From a virus: DNA of 41,675 bases. Location of the stretch: the IMG/VR virus record IMGVR_UViG_3300045256_000251, positions 1-41,675 of that record; one strand, 5' to 3'. Of the stretch, positions 21,927 to 29,968 are shown one piece after another (within the stretch, counting starts at the first letter, position 1; each line of letters begins with the position of its first letter). A program made the translations under genes and the position numbers. The notes beneath the pieces are model-generated. The model was not told the DNA's origin, did not search any database, and saw nothing but the letters and a program-made list of their open reading frames with translations.

Positions 21927-22763
21927 CTACCACACGTGCTCCGCCGCCGGCTCCAGGGGCGCCACCCTGGCCGCCCGCCGGTTGCGGATCAGGGCGTCGG
22001 TCGAGGCCGCCGCGACGCCGACGTTGAGCGGGCCGCCGTGGAGCATCCCGGCGTAAAGGTTGCTGGTCAGGTGCATGTACTGCTTCAGCTCGCCGGCCGT
22101 GAGGGCGCGGTTCCAAACCCCGGCGTCCAGCATGTAGCCCTGGTACCAGTCGAACGCGTCCGTGTTGAAACCCAGGTTCAGATTGAACGGCGGCGCCGTG
22201 ATCGTCCCCGTGCGGGAGGCCGTGCCGTCCAGCGACCCGTTGATGTAGCACCTGACGGTTGAGCCGTCCCAGGTGAACGCCAGGAAGCTCCACTTGCTTA
22301 GACTGACCGTGGCGGACGAGGTCGCCGTCGAAATTCCAGAGTTCGTGGTGAGGTACCCTTGCAGTTTCGCGTTGAAGGTGTGCAGGAGCACCGATCTGGC
22401 GCCGGCCGAGACGTAGTCCCCGACCAGGGAGTGGCCGCCGAATGACAGGTTGGTCGGGTAGACCCAGGCCGCCAGCGTGAGCGCCGTTCGCGGGTACCGG
22501 AAATTGTTCACCGTGAACTTGTCGTTGGTCCCCCCACGGAATGACGGGGTGAGGAGGTCGCCCGACACGCCGAGTACCTGACGGTCCCGAACCGTCGTCG
22601 ATAAGCCGCCGGTCCAGGTGCGCACGGCGTTGTAGTGCTGGATCAGGTCGATCCAGCCGCCCGGGTGCAGCGTGTCCGGCAGGCCGAGCCACCAGGCCAC
22701 GCGCCCGAGGTTGAGCGGGTGGCCAAGGTCGGCGAACAGCACCGAGCCTGGGAGGTTGAACAT
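21927..22763 (-). CDS. LamG / concanavalin A-like lectin-domain virion protein
   Basis: A 278-residue protein containing a jelly-roll LamG domain: FTVNNFRYPRTALTLAAWVY, VLLHTFNAKLQGYLTTNSGI, VSLSKWSFLAFTWDGSTVRC, YINGSLDGTASRTG, FNTDAFDWYQGYMLDAGVWN, RALTAGELKQYM. The W-x-F-L-A-F-T-W-D-G...R-x-Y-I-N-G and the closing V-W-N-R-A-L-T-x-x-E are diagnostic. In phages this module binds host surface glycans. The N-terminal 60 residues (GHPLNLGRVAWWLGLPDTLH) and the C-terminal 40 are outside the domain and may attach it to the particle. Confidence 0.85.
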   Translation of the reverse strand: MFNLPGSVLFADLGHPLNLGRVAWWLGLPDTLHPGGWIDLIQHYNAVRTWTGGLSTTVRDRQVLGVSGDLLTPSFRGGTNDKFTVNNFRYPRTALTLAAWVYPTNLSFGGHSLVGDYVSAGARSVLLHTFNAKLQGYLTTNSGISTATSSATVSLSKWSFLAFTWDGSTVRCYINGSLDGTASRTGTITAPPFNLNLGFNTDAFDWYQGYMLDAGVWNRALTAGELKQYMHLTSNLYAGMLHGGPLNVGVAAASTDALIRNRRAARVAPLEPAAEHVW

Positions 22764-22769
22764 CGGGCA

Positions 22770-23252
22770 TCACGTCCCCTGGATGTTGATCCCGGTGAAG
22801 GTCTTGGTGTGGTTGCCCTCCGTGGAGTCGAAGGCCAGCCCGGTGAGGTTCTCGACCACGATCCCCCACTTCCTGGGCAGCACGCCGCCGAACGCCCGCG
22901 CCACGGACATGGGGTGACTCTTCCACGTCAGCGCGCCGGAGGCCGGCGTCTGGATGCAGCCGATGATCCGCAGGTTCGTCGGGCTGCGCATCGTCAGGGC
23001 GGCGTCCGAGCCCGTTACGTTGTCGCCGTAGTTCGTGCCGTCCTCAGAGCCGTAGGCGTACACGTTGATAACCTGATTGTTGCCCGGCGTCCCCGTCGCC
23101 AGTTTGATCGCCAGGTACACATGCGCGTCCGTGTACTTGTTGCTGGTGTTATCGATCGCCGTACATTCGCGCGCGGCGCCGTCCCCCAAGCTGGCGAGGG
23201 AAATCGTGATCCCGGCGGAGGTCGCGTACAGCGGCTGGAACGTGCTTGACAT
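22770..23252 (-). CDS. Phage structural protein
   Basis: A 160-residue beta-rich protein, MSSTFQPLYATSAGITISLA, SLGDGAARECTAIDNTSNKY, TDAHVYLAIKLATGTPGNNQ, VINVYAYGSEDGTNYGDNVT. This wording (A-x-x-N-x-x-N-x-x-x-D-A-x-V-x-L, V-x-V-Y-A-Y-G-S-x-D-G-x-x-Y) is familiar from decoration-type proteins in other phage genomes. The ATG at 23252 overlaps the TGA of the upstream gene (TGATG), so translation is coupled. A capsid or tail surface role is inferred. Confidence 0.75.
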   Translation of the reverse strand: MSSTFQPLYATSAGITISLASLGDGAARECTAIDNTSNKYTDAHVYLAIKLATGTPGNNQVINVYAYGSEDGTNYGDNVTGSDAALTMRSPTNLRIIGCIQTPASGALTWKSHPMSVARAFGGVLPRKWGIVVENLTGLAFDSTEGNHTKTFTGINIQGT

Positions 23253-23875
23253 CACTCACTCCAGTGAGGTTTCCGCGCTTCGACGATCTGCTCGCGCAAA
23301 TCTTCCGTGTCCACATAGGCCCGCTCCGCCGGCGGCACCGCCTCCAGCGCCTGGGCCATCTCCCGCCGGACGATGTCCTCCGCCACGGCGCCGCGCTTCT
23401 GGTTCGTGTCCCGCTCGCGGGGAGTCACGCTGACGGAGCCCTCGCATCCCCAGCCGCGCGTCTCGCAGACCCGCTGCACGTCGCCGCGACCGCCGACCCA
23501 GGCTTCCGGGTCGCCCGGGAAGCGGGCGAGCCCGGCCATGTACACCTTACCCTTGGGGTCAACGCCGGCCTCACGCGCCTGCTTGTGGTAGAGGTCGCCG
23601 ACCCACTCCTCGTTCGAGAACTGGCTGCCGTTGCAGTGCCCCTCCAGGAACTCCCGGTCGGTGTTGCTCATGGGCGGCCGCTGGAGCGCCAGCATCTCGG
23701 CGAGCGCGTGCGGCGCCGCGTCCAGCCGCATGGCGTTGTAGAACGCCTGCCGGTGGGGATCGTCGCTCACCAGTGGCATGGCGCGGCCGACGCGCAGCAT
23801 AGCATGGACCATCGCCTTGTAGTCCGGGTCGCCGGCCAGACGGAACCGCTCTAGCCTGTCCGCGTAACTCGTCAT
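23252..23875 (-). CDS. Hypothetical protein in portal-adjacent block
   Basis: A 207-residue protein, helical at first (MTSYADRLERFRLAGDPDYK, AMVHAMLRVGRAMPLVSDDP) with a central CNGSQFSNEEWVGDLYHKQA and a C-terminal region with cysteines (DVQRVCETRGWGCEGSVSVT) and charged helices. The ATG at 23875 overlaps the end of the next upstream gene by 4 bases. No family is recognised. It may be a structural accessory; the K-G-K-V-Y-M-A-G-L segment hints at a small beta element. Confidence 0.7.
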   Translation of the reverse strand: MTSYADRLERFRLAGDPDYKAMVHAMLRVGRAMPLVSDDPHRQAFYNAMRLDAAPHALAEMLALQRPPMSNTDREFLEGHCNGSQFSNEEWVGDLYHKQAREAGVDPKGKVYMAGLARFPGDPEAWVGGRGDVQRVCETRGWGCEGSVSVTPRERDTNQKRGAVAEDIVRREMAQALEAVPPAERAYVDTEDLREQIVEARKPHWSE

Positions 23876-24894
23876 TGCTCGCCCTCCGTGACGGGCTGAC
23901 CGTTGGGCCAGAGCCGCTTCGCCAGGCCGAGCCCCAGCCCGGCCGTCGCCGCGCCGCCCAGCGCGTGCGGGGCGTAGCCGACCGCCCGGTACAGGTTCGC
24001 GGCCGCCGGGCTGAACTCCCCGACCACCGAGGCGTAGTGGCCACGGTCGATCGGGTTGCCCAGCGGGTTGTTGAACAGGAACCGCCCCGCCCCGCGCAGC
24101 TGCTCCTTCAACCCCCTGTTCTCGTAGGTGAACGCCTGAAGCTCGTCGAGCAGCGTCGCCAGCCCGGACCTTGTCGCCCCTATGTTCTGGCCGTCGCCGT
24201 AGGCGTTGGCCGCCAGTCGGCTGAGGAAGGGCAGCCCTTCGGTGTTCCCCTGCTTGACGGCCTGGTCCACCAGGCCGTGCAAAACCTCGTGCCGCACCGT
24301 CCTGGGGTCGGCGCCGGGAACGAACGCCGCCACGTTGTCCCTCCAGCGGTACATCCCCTGGAGCCCGCTCGGCGCCTCCTCCATCATCCGCGAGGCGGTG
24401 CTGAGGAGGGCGTCGTCGCCGGCCACAGGCATCCCGCCGCCGGCGCCGCCCATGATCTTGCTGATCTCCGAGGCGTGCGGGTCCACCTCGATCACGTCGA
24501 AGCCGCGCCGCTTGCCCAGCATCCGGCCGACGCCGGCGGACGGCTGCCCCTTAGCCTGGGCGGCGTAGCGGTCCAGCCTGGCCGCCGGCTGCGACCGGCC
24601 TAACAGGCGACCCGCCCCCAGCGGGCCGGCGTAGGTCAGCGGGTTGGTCAGCGCGTCCACCGCCATCCCGGCCAGGTAGTTGCCCCAGTTGTCGTCCTCG
24701 CCGGCCAGCCCGTACTGCCGCAGCAGGTCGCGGCCGGACACCTTCCGCGACGGGTCGAGCAGGCCGATCGTCTCGGCGCCGGGCAGCAGGTTGGCCAGCT
24801 GGTCGGGGCGGCCGGCGAGCAGACCGCGAACCGCAGCGCCGGGGCGGTCCAGGGCGTCGCCGACGAAGCCCAGCGCGTCCAGGAGCATACTCAC
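23872..24894 (-). CDS. Putative virion protein with HExxH metallopeptidase-type motif
   Basis: A 340-residue protein immediately after the portal gene (4-base overlap). The N-terminal third (LLDPSRKVSGRDLLRQYGLA, GEDDNWGNYLAGMAVDALTN) resembles phage internal or ejection proteins with polyvalent domains. At residues 201-210, RHEVLHGLVD gives an HEVLH zinc-binding motif (H202, E203, H206) preceded by FVPGADPRTV, the context of metallopeptidases. A third ligand is not obvious; E247 or H281 are candidates. A virion-associated peptidase acting on capsid, scaffold or host protein is possible. Confidence 0.7.
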   Translation of the reverse strand: MSMLLDALGFVGDALDRPGAAVRGLLAGRPDQLANLLPGAETIGLLDPSRKVSGRDLLRQYGLAGEDDNWGNYLAGMAVDALTNPLTYAGPLGAGRLLGRSQPAARLDRYAAQAKGQPSAGVGRMLGKRRGFDVIEVDPHASEISKIMGGAGGGMPVAGDDALLSTASRMMEEAPSGLQGMYRWRDNVAAFVPGADPRTVRHEVLHGLVDQAVKQGNTEGLPFLSRLAANAYGDGQNIGATRSGLATLLDELQAFTYENRGLKEQLRGAGRFLFNNPLGNPIDRGHYASVVGEFSPAAANLYRAVGYAPHALGGAATAGLGLGLAKRLWPNGQPVTEGEQ

Positions 24895-26864
24895 GGCTGG
24901 CCCCCTTTCTTGGGCGGCCGCCCGCCCTTGCCGTTTTCCTCACCAGGCGGCCGGCCGGGCGGGGGAGGCGGTGGAGGCGGGGGAGGCGGCTGAAGCATGT
25001 ACTTGCTCGCGTCCAGGTCGATCGACTTGGCCCAGTCCTCGACGAGCGAGTTGATCGGGTTCACGTCGCCCGTCATCTGGGCGTACTGCATCAGCGGCTG
25101 GAATAGTTGCTGGATCGCCTGCTGCATGTTCTCCGCCTCCTGAGCCCGGTTCGGCTTGCGGGCGCTGTTCGCCTCGATGCGGTACTCCAGCTGGTAGAGG
25201 ACGCCGGCCGGGTCGCTGGGCACCAGCAACTGCTCCCACATCTGGGCGCCGAGCGGGCCGAGCACCCGGACCACGTCGTCGCCCGTCAGGTGCCAGCGGG
25301 CGGCGAACGCCTCCTTGCGCGCCACGTCCGTCATCGCGTCCTCGACGCAGTTCGCCATGTCGTCGGGGCGGACGTTGATCGCGTCGCTCTTGATCTGCGC
25401 CTCCTGGGCGGAGCGCATCTGGCGGGCGCTCATGCCGTACATCAACTCCGTCAGGCCGACGCGCTGCTCGAAGGCGTGGGTCACCCGCTCGATCACGTTG
25501 TAAAGCTCCGGGTTGAACCCGGGGTGCTGCAAGAACTGGACGACCTGGTTGATCGGACCCAGCGCCTGCTCCAGCGTGATGACCGTGAAGTCAGAGCCGT
25601 GCTTGATGATCTCCTTCAACTCCTCGCCGGCGCTCTTGGCGATCGCCACGAAGTCCCGCGCCGACACCCGCACCTTCGCCGCGAGGAAGCTGTAGGCCCA
25701 GTTGAGGAACTTCAGCTCGCCCAGCCCCGGCTTCAGGTGACTCATGGGCCACAGCTTGCCCGGCCGCCAGTGGAAGGAAAAGAAGCTGACGGGCCAGGCG
25801 TTGTCCGCCCAGTACGGCGTCTCCCACCCCGTCTGCTGCTGGACCAGCGGGAGCGCCTGCCGGAGCAGCTGCTCCTGCCCCTCGTCGAACAGGTCGCACA
25901 GGGGCGGCGGGATGTTGAGCGGGTAGTTGGGGCAGCTCTCGGCGACCACCAGGTAGACGTAGTCCCCCAACATGTCGAACTTCTTCCGCCACTGCTCGGG
26001 GATGCTGACCAGCCGGCCGCCCATCCCCATCTTGCTGTAGACTTCCCAGTAGACGATCAGGTCCGCCGTCCGCCCTTGCTTCCGCTTGTACTCCTGCTCC
26101 GGGTCGGTGGCGACGGCAGCCTGCTGGGTGCTGCTCTCCAGGCCGGGCGACGCCCGCAGCTTCTCGACGGGGATGTTGAACTCCCGCGCCACCTCCCACG
26201 CCGGGCGGCAGCGGCGGCGGGCGATCCACTTCACGTCGGAGATCTTCGCCGCGTCGGGGTCCATGAGGAGGTTGTCCACGGAGTCGTGGAAGCTCCCCAC
26301 CCACGTCTGCGTCGCCCCCGGCGGCCGGTGCCGCTGCGTCCACAGGACGCCCATCCCCTTAATGAGCGCCTCCGTGATCGTCCACCGGGAGTTGTTCTTC
26401 AGGTCCAGCGGCGTCGGGGTGTAGTTGAGGTACTTCTCCAGAAGCTCCGCCCGCGCCTTGTCGATCTCGGCCCCCTGCTGCACCAGCATCATGTCCTGCT
26501 GGAGCCGCTGCCGCGCGACCGGGTCCGCCTGGACATTCGGGTACATCGACATCGGCGGCTGCACGACCTGGCGCGGGTTCACCTTGCGGACGGGATTCCT
26601 GTGGTATAACGCCGGGCCGAACAGCTGCACCAACTCCGCCGTCTTGTTGATGGTGATGCGCACGCTGGGCGCGCGCATCTCCATCTCGTCCACGTCGAAG
26701 CCGCCGCTGTTCGGGCCGCGCGGCTTGTACAGCCAGTCGTAAGGGCCGTCGAAGAAGCGCATGCACTCCTGGGCGTCGTCGTCGAACTCCGCCTTCTTGT
26801 GCTCGTAGGCGAGCTGGAGCAGCTTGAGCCACTGCCCGACAACAGGTCTGAGTGCGTCCGCCAT
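24891..26864 (-). CDS. Portal protein
   Basis: A 657-residue portal, the dodecameric ring at the packaging vertex. Its size, the opening WLKLLQLAYEHKKAEFDDDA with MRFFDGPYDWLY, the long central stem region (VLWTQRHRPPGATQTWVGSF, DNLLMDPDAAKISDVKWIAR, RRCRPAWEVAREFNIP) and the C-terminal helices (VIERVTHAFEQRVGLTELMY, GMSARQMRSAQEAQIKSDAI) match portal proteins of the long P22-like class, which can end in a barrel. The C-terminus carries a run of 11 prolines and a basic GRPPKKGGQP tail, an unusual low-complexity end. The ATG at 26864 starts it. TerL, scaffold and capsid genes lie upstream in the same operon. Confidence 0.93.
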   Translation of the reverse strand: MADALRPVVGQWLKLLQLAYEHKKAEFDDDAQECMRFFDGPYDWLYKPRGPNSGGFDVDEMEMRAPSVRITINKTAELVQLFGPALYHRNPVRKVNPRQVVQPPMSMYPNVQADPVARQRLQQDMMLVQQGAEIDKARAELLEKYLNYTPTPLDLKNNSRWTITEALIKGMGVLWTQRHRPPGATQTWVGSFHDSVDNLLMDPDAAKISDVKWIARRRCRPAWEVAREFNIPVEKLRASPGLESSTQQAAVATDPEQEYKRKQGRTADLIVYWEVYSKMGMGGRLVSIPEQWRKKFDMLGDYVYLVVAESCPNYPLNIPPPLCDLFDEGQEQLLRQALPLVQQQTGWETPYWADNAWPVSFFSFHWRPGKLWPMSHLKPGLGELKFLNWAYSFLAAKVRVSARDFVAIAKSAGEELKEIIKHGSDFTVITLEQALGPINQVVQFLQHPGFNPELYNVIERVTHAFEQRVGLTELMYGMSARQMRSAQEAQIKSDAINVRPDDMANCVEDAMTDVARKEAFAARWHLTGDDVVRVLGPLGAQMWEQLLVPSDPAGVLYQLEYRIEANSARKPNRAQEAENMQQAIQQLFQPLMQYAQMTGDVNPINSLVEDWAKSIDLDASKYMLQPPPPPPPPPPPGRPPGEENGKGGRPPKKGGQP

Positions 26865-26881
26865 CCCTGGCTACTCCGGCT

Positions 26882-27115
26882 TCAACCCTTCGGTTTCTCA
26901 TCGCTGGCAATCGCGGCGTTCGCCAAGAAGGCGTTCGCCGAGAAGACGGCCCGCCCCAGGCCGGGCGGACAAAGCGTGAGAAGGCGACGCGCGAGGTCGT
27001 GGGTCCGGGAGCGGATCGCCCCGTACCGCCCGGCCCGCGCCAGCCCCCCGGTCAGTTTGTGACGCGCGAAGTCGTTGGCGATCCGCTTCACGTCTTCCGG
27101 CCGTGGCGTGCACAT
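26882..27115 (-). CDS. Small hypothetical protein
   Basis: A 77-residue basic protein, MCTPRPEDVKRIANDFARHK, LTGGLARAGRYGAIRSRTHD, LARRLLTLCPPGLGRAVFSA, NAFLANAAIASDEKPKG. The ATG overlaps the stop of the upstream gene (TGATG). It carries only helical, arginine-rich features and no recognisable domain. It lies between the terminase and portal, where small packaging accessories are common. Confidence 0.7.
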   Translation of the reverse strand: MCTPRPEDVKRIANDFARHKLTGGLARAGRYGAIRSRTHDLARRLLTLCPPGLGRAVFSANAFLANAAIASDEKPKG

Positions 27116-27405
27116 CACTTCCCTCCGAGTTCCTTGAACAACTTCTCCAGCCGCTTCGTCCGCTCCGTGTGGTCCCAGCCGCCGGAGTCCCGCGTCTCCA
27201 GCCTGCGGCACGCGGGGTCGTCGATGTGATGGACGCCGTCCTCGATCCGGAACGTCTTGATGTCCGGCCCCATGACGTTCAGCGTCAGGGCGTGCTCGCC
27301 GGCCGCCGTCACGACGGCCGGGTGCGGCGACGCCGCCTTGTCGCCGTCCGGGTACCACCACACCACCTCACCGATTTCAGCCTTCGCCATTTCAGCCTTC
27401 GCCAT
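27115..27405 (-). CDS. Small hypothetical protein with tandem-repeat start region
   Basis: A 96-residue protein, MAKAEMAKAEIGEVVWWYPD, GDKAASPHPAVVTAAGEHAL, TLNVMGPDIKTFRIEDGVHH, a compact beta-barrel-like (SH3-like) body with a helical C-terminus. The first ten residues are a perfect duplication, MAKAE-MAKAE, from a 15-bp tandem repeat (27374-27388, 27389-27403, partial copy to 27412) that includes two start codons and the stop of the upstream gene. The GGGAGG site suits the upstream ATG at 27405. Function unknown. Confidence 0.75.
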   Translation of the reverse strand: MAKAEMAKAEIGEVVWWYPDGDKAASPHPAVVTAAGEHALTLNVMGPDIKTFRIEDGVHHIDDPACRRLETRDSGGWDHTERTKRLEKLFKELGGK

Positions 27406-27412
27406 TTCAGCC
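27374..27412. repeat. 15-bp tandem repeat over a start codon
   Basis: The unit ATTTCAGCCTTCGCC (plus-strand reading) occurs twice in full and once in part. It covers the stop of 27407-27832 and both possible start codons of 27115-27405. Gain or loss of a unit keeps the reading frame but changes the protein start and ribosome-binding-site distance. Confidence 0.7.
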
Positions 27413-27832
27413 TCCCGCAGCAGCCACGGTCAGGTAATTCGCCTTCTTGCTGTACCAGTCCAGCCACATCCGCTCCGACTCCTCCGGCGAGGACAACTCG
27501 TCGCAGTCGATCAGCGTGTGCAGGTGCCTGGCGATCGCCTCCCAGCGGAGGCGGAAGCCGTCGTCCGGCGTCTGGTAGAACACCTGCTCCGCCCCGTCGG
27601 CGTCCTCGGGGGCGCAGGCCAGCTTCCACAACTGGGCGGCCACGTCGCGCAGCCGCGCGCCCTCCATCCCCTGCATCTTCGCCGGGCCGCGCGACGCCAG
27701 CGCCAGCCAGGGCAGTTGATGCTCGTAGGCCAGCCCCTCCCACGGCTCCGGCTCGCGGCCGCACAACTGATCGTTCAGCCTGTGCAGCGACTGGGCGGTT
27801 TCGGCCACGGACAGTTCAACGTCGTTCAGCAT
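27407..27832 (-). CDS. Hypothetical protein next to the terminase
   Basis: A 141-residue protein. SLHRLNDQLCGREPEPWEGL, AYEHQLPWLALASRGPAKMQ, GMEGARLRDVAAQLWKLACA and RLRWEAIARHLHTLIDCDEL give a tryptophan-containing helical fold. Its ATG overlaps the stop of the terminase gene by one base. No family is recognised. As a small helical protein sharing a junction with TerL it could be a packaging accessory, without evidence beyond location. Confidence 0.7.
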   Translation of the reverse strand: MLNDVELSVAETAQSLHRLNDQLCGREPEPWEGLAYEHQLPWLALASRGPAKMQGMEGARLRDVAAQLWKLACAPEDADGAEQVFYQTPDDGFRLRWEAIARHLHTLIDCDELSSPEESERMWLDWYSKKANYLTVAAAGG

Positions 27833-29643
27833 CAGTACAACCTCCCGCCAGGGCCAAGGTGAATGACGTGCGGCCCGTCCCGGTCTTTCTTCCGCTGCAT
27901 CTTCAGCCGGAAGGACTCCAGGGGGCCGCCCACCGGCCGCTTCTCCTCCTTGCGCGGCACGAACTTCGGGTCGTGCAGCGCCATGTAACGGAGGTCGTCC
28001 ATCATGTGGTTGTCCTTCCGCTGGTCAGGCGCCTCCTGCACGACACCCGCCACCCGCTTCCTGTGGTAGCGCTTGATCTCGTAGAGGAAGTTGGGCAGTT
28101 TCTGCTCCATAACCCGCAGCCTGGCCTTGCCGTTCTCCCTCACCCGCAGAAGCCCCTGCACCGCCAGGACGCCGGCCATCACGTCGTCGTTCGCCAGGAT
28201 GAAGCCGTGGCCGGTGGCGAGACTCTTGACCTTGTTCTGCTGGAGCGCCTCCGAATACTGCTGCATCACCGTCTTGCCGGCGGCCACCTGCGTCGTCAGC
28301 GCCATGTTCGGGTCCATGACGAACGCCTGGAAAACCTGCCCCTCGCAGGCCCGCCGCATCGCCTCGCCGAACAGGGCCGCGTTCGTCTCGCGCAGGTACA
28401 GCTCGTCGTAGAGCAGGACGATGTCCTCCTCGTCCCTGGGCGGGACCGCGACGAACAGCACGGCGCAGACGCGGTGGCCCGGGTCAACGTAGGCGTACCG
28501 CGTCCAGTGCTTCGGCACCTCCTTGAGCGGGTGGCCGTGGATGAGCATGTTGAAGGTCGGGTAGACCTTGTAGCTCGTGATCGCGTACTCCCCGCCGACG
28601 CGGACCCGCGCCTCCTCGTCCGTCAGGTCCGCCGCGAACTCCCTCCGGGCCTCGTCGGAGATGTGCTTGTTCTCCGAGAGGAGGACGACGAACTCGCTGA
28701 TGCGCCGCTTGCCCTCCGGCTTATCTACGCGCTCCTTCTCCGCCCGCTCGTGCAACTCGTACAACTGGTCGGTGCCGGCCTGCGGCGTCGCCGACCAGAT
28801 CCCCCGACCCTTGCGGTCCACGATGCGGGCCGCCATCTCCGGGTACCAGGCCGGGTCGATGATCTCCTCGTCGAACCAGAAGCCGTCGATCGGGCTCCCC
28901 TGCGGCGGCTTGCCCAGCGAGGAGAAGAAGTACAACTCCCACCCGTTGGTAAGGCGAATGACGTTGGGGACGTTCTCCTTCTTGTTCTCCCAGCCGACCT
29001 CCGCCACGAACCGCTTGGGGATCAGCGGCTGCGCCGGCCTGGCCTCGCCCTCCCGCGCCGCGTCCTCCGGAGTCCAGGGGCGGAAGGCGCGCCACCGGCC
29101 GGAGTGCCGGTCGCGGATAATCTTGAAGGCGTTCGGCCGGAACAGCTTCGCGTACATCACCTTGCCGAGGTGCTTCTGGTCCTTGCCGACGAGGAACCAG
29201 CAGCCGTCCCGGACGGGGTACTTGCCGTAGGGGTCTTGCCCGGTTACCGCCCTGGCGACTTCGACCGCCGCCGTGAGGGTCTTGCCGCTTCGATTACTAC
29301 CTCTAAGGATGCGATACGGGGAGTTACACGCAAGGAACCGCTCCTGCTCGGGCAGCGGCTCAAACAGGTTGAGCGCCTCGACGCGGCGCTTCGCCAGTTC
29401 GTTCACCAGGGTCCGCGTCCGCTGGAGGGTGAACGCCGAGACGTAGCCCTTGCCGTACAGGTCCGCCTCGTCGAGCGTGACGCGGTCCGCGTCCACCGAG
29501 ACGCCCGGGTCGGGGTCCGTTGGCAGGCGGGCCGGCGGCACGACCTTCGGCTGCGGCCGGTTGCGCGGCGCCCGGTCAGGGTCCGGCAGGCTCTCCAGGG
29601 TTTGCTCCGGCCCCTTCCGCCGGGCCGGCCTCTTCTTCGCCAT
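27832..29643 (-). CDS. Terminase large subunit
   Basis: A 603-residue packaging ATPase-nuclease. The ATPase half has the Walker A variant GSNRSGKT (115-122) and Walker B GFWFDEEI (D258/E259/E260). The coupling motif SATP is seen at 284-287. The RNase H-like nuclease half provides the three acidic sites expected of terminases: YAYVDPGH (D387), FVMDPNMA (D444) and HMMDDLRYMA (D549/D550). It cuts the concatemer and drives DNA into the prohead. The first 60 residues form a basic, proline-rich extension. The ATG at 29643 lies inside the end of the upstream small gene (68-base overlap), as for a TerS-TerL pair. Confidence 0.97.
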   Translation of the reverse strand: MAKKRPARRKGPEQTLESLPDPDRAPRNRPQPKVVPPARLPTDPDPGVSVDADRVTLDEADLYGKGYVSAFTLQRTRTLVNELAKRRVEALNLFEPLPEQERFLACNSPYRILRGSNRSGKTLTAAVEVARAVTGQDPYGKYPVRDGCWFLVGKDQKHLGKVMYAKLFRPNAFKIIRDRHSGRWRAFRPWTPEDAAREGEARPAQPLIPKRFVAEVGWENKKENVPNVIRLTNGWELYFFSSLGKPPQGSPIDGFWFDEEIIDPAWYPEMAARIVDRKGRGIWSATPQAGTDQLYELHERAEKERVDKPEGKRRISEFVVLLSENKHISDEARREFAADLTDEEARVRVGGEYAITSYKVYPTFNMLIHGHPLKEVPKHWTRYAYVDPGHRVCAVLFVAVPPRDEEDIVLLYDELYLRETNAALFGEAMRRACEGQVFQAFVMDPNMALTTQVAAGKTVMQQYSEALQQNKVKSLATGHGFILANDDVMAGVLAVQGLLRVRENGKARLRVMEQKLPNFLYEIKRYHRKRVAGVVQEAPDQRKDNHMMDDLRYMALHDPKFVPRKEEKRPVGGPLESFRLKMQRKKDRDGPHVIHLGPGGRLY

Positions 29644-29956
29644 CAGGCATCTGCTCCATCAGACGCTTCAGCTCCGACTCCAGGTCCGCGTCGTTGACCA
29701 GGTCGATCTCCTCGCTGCCGCCCATCGCCTGGTTGGCGATATTCAGCATGCGGAGGACGCTGTCCAGGATCCGCTGCCGGATGATGCTCCCCGGCTTCGC
29801 GTTCAGGTACTCCTCCAGCAGCATCTTCGCCAGCGCCAGCGCCCCGCCCGCCGCCGCCATGAAGTGGGATACCAGTTCGGCCACCTGCGGTATCTGCACT
29901 CCTGCCCCCGCGAGGGCGCGCCGGACGGAGGCGGGGATCTTCTTGGGCTTGGGCAC
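29576..29956 (-). CDS. Putative terminase small subunit
   Basis: A 126-residue protein directly upstream of TerL and overlapping it by 68 bases. MPKPKKIPASVRRALAGAGV, QIPQVAELVSHFMAAAGGAL, ALAKMLLEEYLNAKPGSIIR, QRILDSVLRMLNIANQAMGG gives a basic N-terminus, central helices for oligomerisation and an acidic tail, the usual plan of small terminases that recognise the packaging site. The P-G-S-x-x-R-Q-R-I-L-D segment resembles other phage TerS-like proteins I know. Assignment rests on position, size and this pattern. Confidence 0.6.
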   Translation of the reverse strand: MPKPKKIPASVRRALAGAGVQIPQVAELVSHFMAAAGGALALAKMLLEEYLNAKPGSIIRQRILDSVLRMLNIANQAMGGSEEIDLVNDADLESELKRLMEQMPDGEEEAGPAEGAGANPGEPAGP

Positions 29957-29968
29957 GTCCTAACCCCC

